A stretch of 54,336 nt of DNA, taken from contig JAFTPN010000018.1 of NCBI GenBank assembly GCA_017463245.1, positions 1 to 54,336 of the forward strand, given 5' to 3'. A model generated the notes under the pieces. That model was not told the origin of the DNA, did not search any database, and was given only the letters and a program-made list of their open reading frames with translations. This DNA is from Clostridia bacterium. Lineage in GTDB: Bacteria; Bacillota; Clostridia; Christensenellales; Aristaeellaceae. Both the position numbers and the translations under genes were made by a program. Positions 42,451 through 50,681 of the stretch are shown here, one piece after another. Numbering within the stretch: the stretch's first letter is position 1; every line of letters begins with the position of its first letter.

Positions 42451-43182
42451 TTAGCCAATTTTGCTGTTCTTCGGCTTGGTTTTGCCCAGGTAGGCTTCCT
42501 TCACGCGGGGGTCGTCCAGCAGCTCCGCGCCGGTGCCGCTCATGGACAGGTGGCCGGTTTCCAGCACAAAGGCGCTGTCGGCAATGCGGAGCGCCGCGTT
42601 GGCGTTCTGCTCCACCAGCAGGATGGTGATGCCTTCCTCGTGCAGGGTCTCGATGATGGAGAAGATGTCCCTGATCACCAGCGGCGCCAGACCCAGGGAG
42701 GGTTCGTCCATCATGAGCAGCTTGGGGCGCATCATCAGCGCACGACCCACGGCCAGCATCTGCTGCTCGCCGCCGGAGAGGGTGCCGGCCAGCTGCCAGG
42801 CGCGCTCCTTCAGGCGGGGGAAGAGGTCGTAGACGTGCTCCAGGTCGGCCTGGATGTCGTCCTTGCGCAGATACGCGCCAATGCGCAGGTTCTCCAGCAC
42901 GGTGAGGTTGGGGAACACGCGGCGGCCTTCCGGCACCATGCAGATGCCCTCGGACACGATGCGCTGGGGCGTCATGCCGGAAATGACCTGGCCATCGTAG
43001 GTGATGGTGCCCTGGCTCTTGGGGATCAGGCCGGAAATGGCGCGCAGGGTGGTGCTTTTGCCAGCGCCGTTGGCGCCGATCAGAGCCACAATTTGACCCT
43101 TTTCCACGTCCAGGGAAATGCCCTTCAGGGCTTCGATGCCGCCATAGGAAACCTTCAGGTCCTTGATATGCAGCAGGCTCAT
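42451..43182 (-). CDS. livF: Branched-chain amino acid ABC transporter ATPase LivF
   Basis: 243-residue ATPase. Walker A GANGAGKST, Q-loop region CMVPEGRRVFPNLTV (a LivF hallmark), signature LSGGEQQMLAVGRAL, Walker B LLMMDEPSLGLAP, switch LLVEQNAN. Its ATG overlaps the livG stop by 4 bases. Last gene of the operon. Confidence 0.96.
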   Translation of the reverse strand: MSLLHIKDLKVSYGGIEALKGISLDVEKGQIVALIGANGAGKSTTLRAISGLIPKSQGTITYDGQVISGMTPQRIVSEGICMVPEGRRVFPNLTVLENLRIGAYLRKDDIQADLEHVYDLFPRLKERAWQLAGTLSGGEQQMLAVGRALMMRPKLLMMDEPSLGLAPLVIRDIFSIIETLHEEGITILLVEQNANAALRIADSAFVLETGHLSMSGTGAELLDDPRVKEAYLGKTKPKNSKIG

Positions 43183-44021
43183 TCGTCCTCACCTCCCAGA
43201 TACGCAGCGATGACCGCCGGGTTCTCCTGGATCTCCGCAGGGGTGCCCTCGGCGATCAGCTTGCCGAAGTCCACCACGTAGATGCGGTCGGAGATCTCCA
43301 TCACCAGGTTCATGTGATGCTCGATCACCAGAATGGTGAGGTTAAACTGATCCTTGATGCGCTTGATAAAGGCGCTCAGCTCGTCGGTCTCCTGGGGGTT
43401 CATGCCAGCGGCAGGCTCGTCCAGCAAAAGCAGCTTGGGGTCGGTGGCCAGGGCGCGGGCGATCTCCAGCAGGCGCTGCTTGCCATAGGGCAGGGAGGTA
43501 GCGATCTCATCCTGCACGTCCAGGAGACCCACGGTCTCCAGCAGCTTCAGCGCCTTGTTCTTCATGTAATGCTCTTCCGCCAGGTTCAGGTGGAGCGTGG
43601 CGGTGAACATATTGCTCTTGCGGCGCAGGTGCATGGCGGTCATGACGTTTTCCAGCACGGTCATGCTGCCAAAGAGGCGGATGTTCTGGAAGGTGCGGGC
43701 AATGCCCAGCTTGGTGACCTTGTCGGGCGTCATGTGAACATGCTTGCCGCGGAAGGCGTCGGGCATGGTGCCAGCGTAGGTGAAGTGCATCTTTTTGTGG
43801 GGGCTGTTCTGCGCAATGGGCTTGCCCATGAAGGAGATGCGGCCATTGGTGGGTTCATACACGGAGGTGATGCAGTTGAAAGCCGTGGTCTTGCCAGCAC
43901 CGTTGGGGCCGATCAGCGCCACGATCTCGCCTTCGTTGATCTCCATGCTCAGGTCATACACGGCCACAACGCCGCCGAACTGCATGGTGAGGTTTTCCAC
44001 CTTCAAAACATTCTGGCTCAT
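43179..44021 (-). CDS. livG: Branched-chain amino acid ABC transporter ATPase LivG
   Basis: 280-residue ATPase with Walker A GPNGAGKTT, GIARTFQNIRLFGSMTVLENV (LivG hallmark), signature region SLPYGKQRLLEIARAL, Walker B LLLLDEPAAGMNP and switch VIEHHMNLVM. The typical long insertion with MHLRRKSNMFTATLHL is present. GGAGGTG lies upstream; the start overlaps the livM stop by 4 bases. Confidence 0.96.
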   Translation of the reverse strand: MSQNVLKVENLTMQFGGVVAVYDLSMEINEGEIVALIGPNGAGKTTAFNCITSVYEPTNGRISFMGKPIAQNSPHKKMHFTYAGTMPDAFRGKHVHMTPDKVTKLGIARTFQNIRLFGSMTVLENVMTAMHLRRKSNMFTATLHLNLAEEHYMKNKALKLLETVGLLDVQDEIATSLPYGKQRLLEIARALATDPKLLLLDEPAAGMNPQETDELSAFIKRIKDQFNLTILVIEHHMNLVMEISDRIYVVDFGKLIAEGTPAEIQENPAVIAAYLGGEDE

Positions 44022-45127
44022 GCTTTCACCTCCCGCTTGAGGTTCTTACGCCGCCCGAACAAATCAGGCAGTTCTTTTGTACCCATGATGCCCTGGCGGA
44101 AGAACAGCACCACGATCATGATGATGATGGAGAACACCACCAGGCGGAAGCCGTTGCGCAAAAGCGGCACCTCGAAATCGCCGATCATCTGCTTCTGATC
44201 CAGGAAGCGCAGCCACCACTCGGAGCAGGCCACGAACAGGAAGGAGGCCAGGCAGCTGCCGGTGATGGAGCCAATGCCGCCAATGACCACGATGAGCAGG
44301 ATCTCATAGGTCATGGCAGAGGTGAAGGCCTTGGCCTGAATGGTGCTCTGGTACATGGCCAGCATGGCGCCGCCAATGCCCGCAAAGAAGGAGGACACGC
44401 AGAAGGACAGCTGCTTGTGGTGCGCCAGGTTGATGCCCATGGCCTCGGCAGCCACCTCGTCGTCCTTCACAGCGCGCAGGCTGCGGCCATAGGTGGAGTT
44501 GATCAGCAGCACGATGATGCCAATGCACACGCCTGCGATCAGGAAGGGCACCGTGGTGGAGAGGTACACCGTCACTTCGCCCTGGGCATTCATCAGGTTG
44601 AAATCGTTAAAAGTGGGGAACTCGCGCAGGATGTTGGAGCCGTTGGTCAGGGCACCCAGCTTGTTCCACTGGAAAATGGCGCGGATGATCTCCGCAAAGC
44701 CCAGGGTGGCAATGGCCAGGTAGTCGCTCTTCAGGCGCAGAACGGGCAGGCCGATGAGGAAGGCGAACAGCGCCGCCACCAGGCCAGCCGCGATCAGCGC
44801 GGGCACCACGGGCATGGCAAACTGCACCAGGCCGCCTGCATAGTACTGATACACGTTCATGCGGTCAGCCACAGGAATGGTCAGAATGGCGTAGGTATAC
44901 GCGCCGATGAGCATAAAGCCCGCCTGACCCAGGCTGAACAGGCCGGTAAAGCCATTGAGCAGGTTCATGGAAACGGCCACCAGCGCATAGGTAGCGCCCT
45001 TTTTCAGCACGGTGAAAAGCATGGAGGTGGAAGGCAGGGTCTGCTCAGCAATAAACACACCCACGTACACCAGCAGGATCACCAACGCGGACCAAAGCGT
45101 GCTTGAATTGATCTTCTTCGTTCTCAT
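44018..45127 (-). CDS. livM: Branched-chain amino acid ABC transporter permease LivM
   Basis: 369-residue permease with about 8-10 membrane segments. Typical blocks: MNLLNGFTGLFSLGQAGFMLIGAYTYA (in part), LPVLRLKSDYLAIATLGFAEIIR (in part), YGRSLRAVKDDEVAAEAMGI and IVVIGGIGSITG. ATG 45127 is chosen because GAGGTG lies 7 bases upstream; the longer frame would overlap livH. The livH stop is 10 bases away. Confidence 0.95.
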   Translation of the reverse strand: MRTKKINSSTLWSALVILLVYVGVFIAEQTLPSTSMLFTVLKKGATYALVAVSMNLLNGFTGLFSLGQAGFMLIGAYTYAILTIPVADRMNVYQYYAGGLVQFAMPVVPALIAAGLVAALFAFLIGLPVLRLKSDYLAIATLGFAEIIRAIFQWNKLGALTNGSNILREFPTFNDFNLMNAQGEVTVYLSTTVPFLIAGVCIGIIVLLINSTYGRSLRAVKDDEVAAEAMGINLAHHKQLSFCVSSFFAGIGGAMLAMYQSTIQAKAFTSAMTYEILLIVVIGGIGSITGSCLASFLFVACSEWWLRFLDQKQMIGDFEVPLLRNGFRLVVFSIIIMIVVLFFRQGIMGTKELPDLFGRRKNLKREVKA

Positions 45128-45137
45128 GTCGCTCACC

Positions 45138-46061
45138 TCACACCTTATCCGTGGTCTTCTCACCGAACAGGCCGGTGGGCTTGACGATCAGGATGATAAT
45201 CAGCAAGGCAAACGTGAAAGCGTCAGAGAAGGTGGCAAGACCCATGTTCTGCGTGGTAATGCCTGCCTTGAAGAGGATGATATCCAGACCCTTGATGATG
45301 TTTTCGCAAATGCCGATGACGAATGCACCCACCACCGCGCCGGGAATGGAGCCAATGCCGCCGAACACCGCCGCCACAAAGGCCTTCAGGCCGGGCATGG
45401 AGCCGGAGGTCTGGATCACGGTGTTGTAGTTGGTGAAATACAGCATGGAGCCCACCGCCGCCAGGAAGGAGCCGATGATGAAGGTGGTGGAGATCACGTT
45501 GTTGATCTTGATGCCCATGAGCTGGCTGGTCTCAAAGTCCTTGGACACAGCGCGCATGGCCATGCCGATCTTGGTGTGGTTGATCAATTGCACCAGCGCC
45601 ACCACCAGGATCACCGTGAGGATGGGCGTCACCACCGTGACCATTTTGGTGGACACGCCGAAAATGGTCACCGCGTTGCTGAAGAAGGGGATCTTGGGGT
45701 AGAACTGGTTCAGGCCGCCGGTGATGTAGAGCACCAGGTTTTGCAGGGTGTAGCTCACACCGATGGCGGAGATCATGACCGACATGCGGGGCGCAGAACG
45801 CAAAGGCTTATAGGCAATGCGCTCCACCGTGAAGCCGATGGCCACGGTGATCAGCAGCGTCAGCAAAATGGACAGCCACAGGGGAATGCCGCTGGCATTG
45901 AGGTACACCATCACGATACCGGCCACCATGAACACATCGCCATGGGCAAAGTTGATCAGGCGCAGAATGCCGTATACCATGGTGTAGCCGATGGCGATCA
46001 GGGCATACTGGCCGCCCACGGAAATGCCTGTGAGCAGGTAGGGAAACACCGTGTTGAACAT
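45138..46061 (-). CDS. livH: Branched-chain amino acid ABC transporter permease LivH
   Basis: 307-residue permease. Blocks: GISVGGQYALIAIGYTMVYGILRLINFAHGD (in part), TKIGMAMRAVSKDFETSQLMGI, VAAVFGGIGSIPGAVVGAFVIG. AAGGAGG lies 9 bases before ATG 46061 and fits a start MFNTVFPYLL; the 15-codon upstream extension is not used. Confidence 0.95.
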   Translation of the reverse strand: MFNTVFPYLLTGISVGGQYALIAIGYTMVYGILRLINFAHGDVFMVAGIVMVYLNASGIPLWLSILLTLLITVAIGFTVERIAYKPLRSAPRMSVMISAIGVSYTLQNLVLYITGGLNQFYPKIPFFSNAVTIFGVSTKMVTVVTPILTVILVVALVQLINHTKIGMAMRAVSKDFETSQLMGIKINNVISTTFIIGSFLAAVGSMLYFTNYNTVIQTSGSMPGLKAFVAAVFGGIGSIPGAVVGAFVIGICENIIKGLDIILFKAGITTQNMGLATFSDAFTFALLIIILIVKPTGLFGEKTTDKV

Positions 46062-46087
46062 GGGTAAGTGCCTCCTTGATAAGAAAC

Positions 46088-46121
46088 GTTGTGGCGTGAG
46101 CGACATTGCTCACGCCACAAC
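46088..46121 (-). terminator. Perfect hairpin between livJ and livH
   Basis: 14-bp perfect stem GTTGTGGCGTGAGC / GCTCACGCCACAAC with a 6-base loop, followed on the minus strand by GTTTCTT. A leaky terminator or processing site that favours binding protein over permease. Confidence 0.7.
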
Positions 46122-46158
46122 AATCAGAAATTCTTAACCTTGCGGTAGCATGGGTAAT

Positions 46159-47316
46159 TTAGTTAACGCCCTGCACAGCCACGAAGTCCCAGGCACCGGT
46201 AGTGGTGTTGATCTTCTTGATGTAGGCGGTGTCGCGATCAGCGTCGCCGATCTCATTAAAGACGATCTTGCCGGAAACGCCTTCATGGGAAACGTTCCAC
46301 AGAGCTTCGTTCACAGCCTTGGCATCGGTGGAGCCAGCGGCCTTCAGAGCCTCCAGAGCCACGTAGTAGGCGTCGTAGCCCATGGCGGACACAGCAGCGA
46401 TCACGTCGTTGCCGCCGTTGTTGGTCATGGCCTCAGCGTCGGAATTCAGCCAGGCCTTGATGCCGGTGTCGAATTCAACGTTGCCGCCTTCCTGATAGAA
46501 GGTGGAGATCATGATGTCCAGGTTGGTACCGGTAGCAGCCTCCAGCACCTTGTTGCTGTCCCAGGTATCGCTGCCCATGAGGGCGAAGTTCACATTCTGG
46601 TCGGCAGCCTGGTCAACGATCAGGGTGGTGTAAGCGATGGAGCAGGGAGCGAAGAACACGCCAGCGCCATAGCCGGTAGCGTTGTTGATGTAGGAGGTGA
46701 AGTCAGAGGTGCCGGTGGGGAAGGTCTCGGAGATGACCATGCCGCCCAGAGCCTCGAAGGCCTGCTGGAAGTAGTAGGCCAGACCCACGTCATAGTCATT
46801 GCCCAGCTCGGCCAGGCAGTAGGCCACCTGAGCGCCCAGCTCCTTGTAGGCATAGTTGGCCAGCACGGTGCCCTGGAAGGGATCCAGGAAGCAGATGCGG
46901 AAGTAGTGGTTGTTGCCCAGGGTCACCTGGGGATTGGTGCAGGTCACGCCGATGGCGGGGACGCCAGCCTGCTCGAAGATGGGGGAGCCGGCAATGGACA
47001 CGCCGGAGCCATAGGAGCCCAGCACCACGGAGACCTGCTGGTTCACCAGCTCGGCAGCGGCGGAGGGAGCCTTGTCGGTGGCGGAGCCGTTGTCAGCATA
47101 CACCAGCTCGACCTTGTATTCGGTATCGCCGATGGTCACGGTGGGGGTCACAGTATTGGCATACTGCATGCCCAGCATTTCCTGCTTGCCGCCAGCGCCA
47201 TTGTCACCGGAGGCAGGCTCGAACACGCCGATCTTCACAACGGGCATATCTTCTGCCACGGCGAAGGCGGGCAGCATCAGGCACAGAACCATCAAAACAG
47301 CCAGAATCTTTTTCAT
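46159..47316 (-). CDS. livJ: Branched-chain amino acid-type ABC substrate-binding protein
   Basis: 385-residue family 4 binding protein (LivJ fold). Signal peptide MKKILAVLMVLCLMLPAFA then VAED: signal peptidase I type; Cys12 is in the hydrophobic core, not at a lipobox. Mature part: VVKIGVFEPASGDNGAGGKQ, VYADNGSATDKAPSAAAELV, VLGSYGSGVSIAGSPIFEQAGVPAI (in part), then GYDAYYVALEALKAAGSTDAKAV near the end. Substrate may be a branched-chain amino acid, amide or peptide. GGAG lies 9 bases before ATG. Confidence 0.93.
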   Translation of the reverse strand: MKKILAVLMVLCLMLPAFAVAEDMPVVKIGVFEPASGDNGAGGKQEMLGMQYANTVTPTVTIGDTEYKVELVYADNGSATDKAPSAAAELVNQQVSVVLGSYGSGVSIAGSPIFEQAGVPAIGVTCTNPQVTLGNNHYFRICFLDPFQGTVLANYAYKELGAQVAYCLAELGNDYDVGLAYYFQQAFEALGGMVISETFPTGTSDFTSYINNATGYGAGVFFAPCSIAYTTLIVDQAADQNVNFALMGSDTWDSNKVLEAATGTNLDIMISTFYQEGGNVEFDTGIKAWLNSDAEAMTNNGGNDVIAAVSAMGYDAYYVALEALKAAGSTDAKAVNEALWNVSHEGVSGKIVFNEIGDADRDTAYIKKINTTTGAWDFVAVQGVN

Positions 47317-47350
47317 ACGAATTCACTCCTTTTCGGAATTGGATGGTATG

Positions 47351-47379
47351 ATTATACGGAAATTGACTGTTTTTTGCAA
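47351..47379 (-). promoter_or_regulatory. livJ: Promoter of the liv operon
   Basis: Minus strand TTGCAA (47374-47379), 17-base spacer, perfect TATAAT (47351-47356). Confidence 0.75.
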
Positions 47380-47444
47380 TCCTTTGCGAAAGAAAATGCA
47401 AAACAGATACAATTTTGGTCTTGCATTTCCTTCGCAGATGCAAA

Positions 47445-47480
47445 TTTCCCCGGTTTTCCTGCAACGAAAACCGGGGAAAA
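47445..47480 (-). terminator. Terminator after degV
   Basis: 14-bp stem TTTCCCCGGTTTTC / GAAAACCGGGGAAA around GTTGCA, followed by TTTGC on the minus strand. Confidence 0.85.
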
Positions 47481-47485
47481 TGCAT

Positions 47486-48325
47486 TTATTCAGCTTCTAC
47501 AAAGGCCACCCCATAGGCATTGGGGCCGATATGGGGCGCGATGCTGGCGCCAATGGCGCAGCATTCCTCTGCCACCGCCACGTTCAGTTCCTTCAGCTTG
47601 CGCACCAGCGCCTGGCAGTTGGTCTCCCGGTAGGAATACAGGGGGATCACCGGGTGCGCCGGGTCGATGCGGGTGCCCGCAATGCGCCTGGCCATGCTGT
47701 CGATGGCGCGGTGCCGCCCAAAGGCCTTGCCCCCCAGCACAATGCGCCCCTCCCCGTTCACCTCCAGCAGCGGCTTGAGCTGGGTCAGCGCGCCCAGGCT
47801 GGCCAGCGCCTTGGGGATGCGCCCGGAGCGTGCCAGATATTCCAGCGTGTCCAGGCTGGCCAGCAGCCGCACCCGGCCGCGCAGCTTTTCCACCTCGGCA
47901 GCCACCTGGGCTGCGGTGAGCTTTCCCCCGTCCCGCAGCTTGCAGGCGTGCAGCACCAGCAGCTTCTGCGCCGCCGCCCCGGTGAGGGAATCCACAATGT
48001 GGATGCCCTCCCAGTCGCACATGGCCGCCGCCAGCCGGGCGCTTTGAATGGTGCCGCTCACCCCGGAAGACACGCAGATGCACACCACCTCGTCCCCCGC
48101 GGCCTTGGCGGCATTGAACTCATCCAGGTAGGCACCCGGCGCAGGCTGGGAGGTCTTGACCCGCTCCCCACCCAGCAGCCGCAGCCAGAAATCCTCCACG
48201 GAGATATCCAGACCGGGAGTGCAGCTTTCATCCCCGAAGATCACCTGGGTGGACACGCAGCGAACGTCCTGCGCTGCCAGCTCGGCAGCGGTGAGATCCG
48301 CCGCGGAATCTGTGATGATACGCAT
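47486..48325 (-). CDS. DegV family fatty-acid-binding protein (FakB-like)
   Basis: 279 residues. DegV proteins bind a fatty acid and present it to the FakA kinase for phospholipid synthesis. Family features: MRIITDSAADLTAAE at the start, VKTSQPAPGAYLDEF, VCICVSSGVSGTIQSARLAA (fatty-acid contact SSGLSGT-like), EGIHIVDSLTGAAAQ, ASLDTLEYLARSGRI and a C-terminal APHIGPNAYGVAF. AGGAGG lies 7 bases before ATG. Preceded by 14 bases from a YiiX-like gene and probably cotranscribed. Confidence 0.93.
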   Translation of the reverse strand: MRIITDSAADLTAAELAAQDVRCVSTQVIFGDESCTPGLDISVEDFWLRLLGGERVKTSQPAPGAYLDEFNAAKAAGDEVVCICVSSGVSGTIQSARLAAAMCDWEGIHIVDSLTGAAAQKLLVLHACKLRDGGKLTAAQVAAEVEKLRGRVRLLASLDTLEYLARSGRIPKALASLGALTQLKPLLEVNGEGRIVLGGKAFGRHRAIDSMARRIAGTRIDPAHPVIPLYSYRETNCQALVRKLKELNVAVAEECCAIGASIAPHIGPNAYGVAFVEAE

Positions 48326-48339
48326 ATGGTTTCCTCCTG

Positions 48340-48834
48340 TTACAGCAGGTTATATTGCACACGATCCAGCTGCAGGCTGCGGCTCAGCTCCCGCATGAGC
48401 CGGTTGGGCAGATACAGCGCCGGATCGCGCCGCAGCCGCACCGCCTGGGCATCCCGCAGCGCCTGCGCCACGAATTGCGAGCAGAAATACCGCCCCTCCG
48501 CCTGATACGGAATGTGGAAGTAGCAGCACAGCACCCCCAGCAGCGAATAGCGGTACGCCTGCCGGTTGGCCTGGAACTCCTGGATGCACGCCGCCAGCCG
48601 GTCATAAGCCCTGTCGGACACCCGCAGCTGATAGCTCTTGGTGCTGTACACCCCATGGCGCTTGAACCTGGCCGCATTCTCCTGGGCAAAGCCCTTGAAA
48701 TTGAAGCTGTACATGGTGGCCATGTCCTCATCCAGGGAGAGGGACACATGGGTAAAGCCGCCGCCGTTGAGGAAATACACCACCTGCGACAGGGGATCCC
48801 GGTAGCGCGTCAGCACAATGGCAATGGTCTTCAT
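48340..48834 (-). CDS. YiiX-like permuted NlpC/P60-type cysteine peptidase
   Basis: 164 residues. The arrangement GGFTHVSLSLDEDMATMYSF with His29 first and the Cys later (GRYFCSQFVAQAL, Cys118) is that of circularly permuted papain-like NlpC/P60 proteins (YiiX/YebB type), some of which bind lipids or lipoprotein-like substrates. The companion DegV gene suggests a lipid-related function, but this is inference. GGAGG lies 5 bases before ATG 48834. A perfect consensus promoter lies at 48893-48921. Confidence 0.8.
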   Translation of the reverse strand: MKTIAIVLTRYRDPLSQVVYFLNGGGFTHVSLSLDEDMATMYSFNFKGFAQENAARFKRHGVYSTKSYQLRVSDRAYDRLAACIQEFQANRQAYRYSLLGVLCCYFHIPYQAEGRYFCSQFVAQALRDAQAVRLRRDPALYLPNRLMRELSRSLQLDRVQYNLL

Positions 48835-48863
48835 GGCAGCCTCCGATTTCTTGCAACCTTTTT

Positions 48864-48884
48864 ATCGGTTTTTCAAAAACCGAT
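48864..48884. promoter_or_regulatory. Perfect palindrome in the YiiX-like leader
   Basis: ATCGGTTTTT C AAAAACCGAT, a 10+1+10 inverted repeat in the 5' leader. Possible operator or leader hairpin. Confidence 0.45.
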
Positions 48885-48892
48885 TCCAGGAT

Positions 48893-48921
48893 ATTATAAA
48901 TCCAAGTTGTCTGTCTGTCAA
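48893..48921 (-). promoter_or_regulatory. Perfect consensus sigma-A promoter of YiiX-like/degV genes
   Basis: Minus strand TTGACA (48916-48921), 17-base spacer, TATAAT (48893-48898). Confidence 0.85.
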
Positions 48922-48986
48922 GAGCGCCCCGTTCTTTTTCTTATATGCATGGTTTTTCCTGTTTTATGTCGAAATTTATCCCCATG

Positions 48987-49016
48987 CGTGACGATTTGCA
49001 CCCCTGCACCGTCTAA
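48987..49016 (+). promoter_or_regulatory. Candidate ECF-type promoter before the sigma gene
   Basis: CGTCTAA (49010-49016) fits the -10 of many ECF promoters, with CGTGAC (48987-48992) 17 bases upstream as a weak -35. A 12-base perfect palindrome TGTAACGTTACA (49021-49032) follows and overlaps the ribosome binding site. Confidence 0.4.
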
Positions 49017-49045
49017 AGGGTGTAACGTTACAAGGAGATGAGCTT

Positions 49046-49504
49046 ATGGACAAGGACTTCTTCGTGAAGGAGATCGAAGCCCACAGCGGTATGCTCTACC
49101 GCGTGGCCTTTACCATCCTCCGCGATGATGACGCCTGCAAGGACGCGCTGCAGGATGCCGCCCTCAAGGCCTGGGAAAAGCGTTTTTCCCTGCGGGAGGA
49201 GCGGTATTTCCGCACATGGATCACAAGGATCCTGATCAACCACTGTTACGACTTGCAGAGCAAACGCCGCCGCATTGTGGCACTTGATGCGATCCGCGAG
49301 CCTCAGGTGCCACCGCCCGATCTTTCCCTGTCGCTGGCGCTGCAAGCCTTGCCCGAAAAGCTCCGCCTGCCCCTGATGCTGTGCTATTCAGAGGGAATGT
49401 CCTACCAGGAGATCGCCCAAACCCTGCACTTACCCATGCCCACCGTGCGCGGACGGATCCACCGTGCCAAAGAAGAACTGAGAAAGGAGCTGGATGCAGA
49501 ATGA
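49046..49504 (+). CDS. ECF RNA polymerase sigma factor
   Basis: 152-residue two-domain sigma-70 family factor. Sigma-2 region spans about 5-75 (MLYRVAFTILRDDDACKDALQDA, KAWEKRFSLREERYFRTWITRILIN in part), and sigma-4 about 95-150 (LPEKLRLPLMLCYSEGMSYQEIAQTLHLPMPTVRGRIHRAKEEL in part). It directs polymerase to stress-type promoters. AAGGAG lies 8 bases before ATG. The stop overlaps the start of the anti-sigma gene by 4 bases, typical of a cognate pair. Confidence 0.95.
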   Translation: MDKDFFVKEIEAHSGMLYRVAFTILRDDDACKDALQDAALKAWEKRFSLREERYFRTWITRILINHCYDLQSKRRRIVALDAIREPQVPPPDLSLSLALQALPEKLRLPLMLCYSEGMSYQEIAQTLHLPMPTVRGRIHRAKEELRKELDAE

Positions 49505-50643
49505 AGCGCGATATGGATAACCTGGATCTCCGCGCCGCCTTCCCGCAGGAGCCCGACGCCTGCCACCGGGCGCTGATGCAGGCCGCCTCCTCCGTGCAGG
49601 AAGAAAAGCCCGCTCGCCTTGCCCCTGCGCGGATCATTCTCATTGCGGCCATCCTCATCGTGGCCATGACCGCCGCAGCTTTTGCCGCTGCCCGCACCGG
49701 ACTGATGGACTGGCTTATGAAAGAATGGAACGTGACTCTGCCCACCCAGGCCCAGCAGATGCTTTCCTCCACGGAGCAGTCCACCTGCCAGCTTGGCCCC
49801 CTGACCGTCACCATCACCGAGACTCTTTCCGATGGGCGCACCACCTTCCTTACCGCCACCGCCCGCACCGCCGACGGTTCCCCTGCGGTGATCTTCCACA
49901 GCAACAACGATCCCATGATGCCCGTCGGTGAGACCCTGGCCACGGCGCTGAGCCACCCCAGTATCACAGCTGATACGCCCTTCTGTGAGGCCGCCCGCCT
50001 CTCCGGCCTGCCTTTCTACGCCGTGATGGCCTGGCTGCAGCTTCCGGGAGACGTGGCGATAGAGACCGAAATGATGGAGGACGACTACCAGAGCGATGGC
50101 TCGCTGCTGCTGATCGATATGCTGTCCACCTCTGCCCTGCCCGGAAGCGAAATGCAGGCCGATGTATACCTGCGCGCCTACGAGATGGATCCCGTGAGCC
50201 TCGAGCCTGTCAACAGCGAAATATGGCAGCTGAGCGAGCGCCGCACCATTGCCATCGGCAGCGTGAGCGCTGAAAGAACCTACAAGCCGGAGGGCAACAC
50301 CCACCTGAACGACCTGATGACCGTGACCGAGGTTCGCGCCCGGCAGACCTGCATCGGTATCTACATGACCATCTGTGCCGATGTTGCTCCCGGCGCTACC
50401 CTGGATGACCTGTTCGCTGCGGACATCATGGGCATCACCCTGCTGGACAGCGAAGGCCATGCCCTCCCCCTGGGCTTCGAGGCCGCCGTTGATCTCCTTG
50501 ACGGCAGCGGCCAGCCCTTCCCCAGCCTGGATCCTCTGGAGATCACCGTGGACAGCGTGCAGGAGACCCGCCTTCTCAGCCTTGATACCATGCCGGAGAG
50601 CCTGATCCTGGAAGGGCTCACCGGCGCAGTTACTGTGAAATAG
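49501..50643 (+). CDS. Membrane-anchored anti-sigma factor, DUF4179-like
   Basis: 380 residues: about 42 cytoplasmic residues (AFPQEPDACHRALMQAASSVQEEK), one membrane helix at 43-64, then a large external domain of about 310 residues with MLSSTEQSTCQLGPLTVTITETL and repeated strands. The layout fits an anti-sigma factor holding the ECF sigma until an outside signal. It does not show the YdhI/RsiV lysozyme-binding domain clearly. AAGGAG lies 11 bases before ATG 49501, which overlaps the sigma stop. Confidence 0.82.
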   Translation: MKRDMDNLDLRAAFPQEPDACHRALMQAASSVQEEKPARLAPARIILIAAILIVAMTAAAFAAARTGLMDWLMKEWNVTLPTQAQQMLSSTEQSTCQLGPLTVTITETLSDGRTTFLTATARTADGSPAVIFHSNNDPMMPVGETLATALSHPSITADTPFCEAARLSGLPFYAVMAWLQLPGDVAIETEMMEDDYQSDGSLLLIDMLSTSALPGSEMQADVYLRAYEMDPVSLEPVNSEIWQLSERRTIAIGSVSAERTYKPEGNTHLNDLMTVTEVRARQTCIGIYMTICADVAPGATLDDLFAADIMGITLLDSEGHALPLGFEAAVDLLDGSGQPFPSLDPLEITVDSVQETRLLSLDTMPESLILEGLTGAVTVK

Positions 50644-50681
50644 ACACATTCTGCCTGACAAATGCATAAGGAGGAACATCC

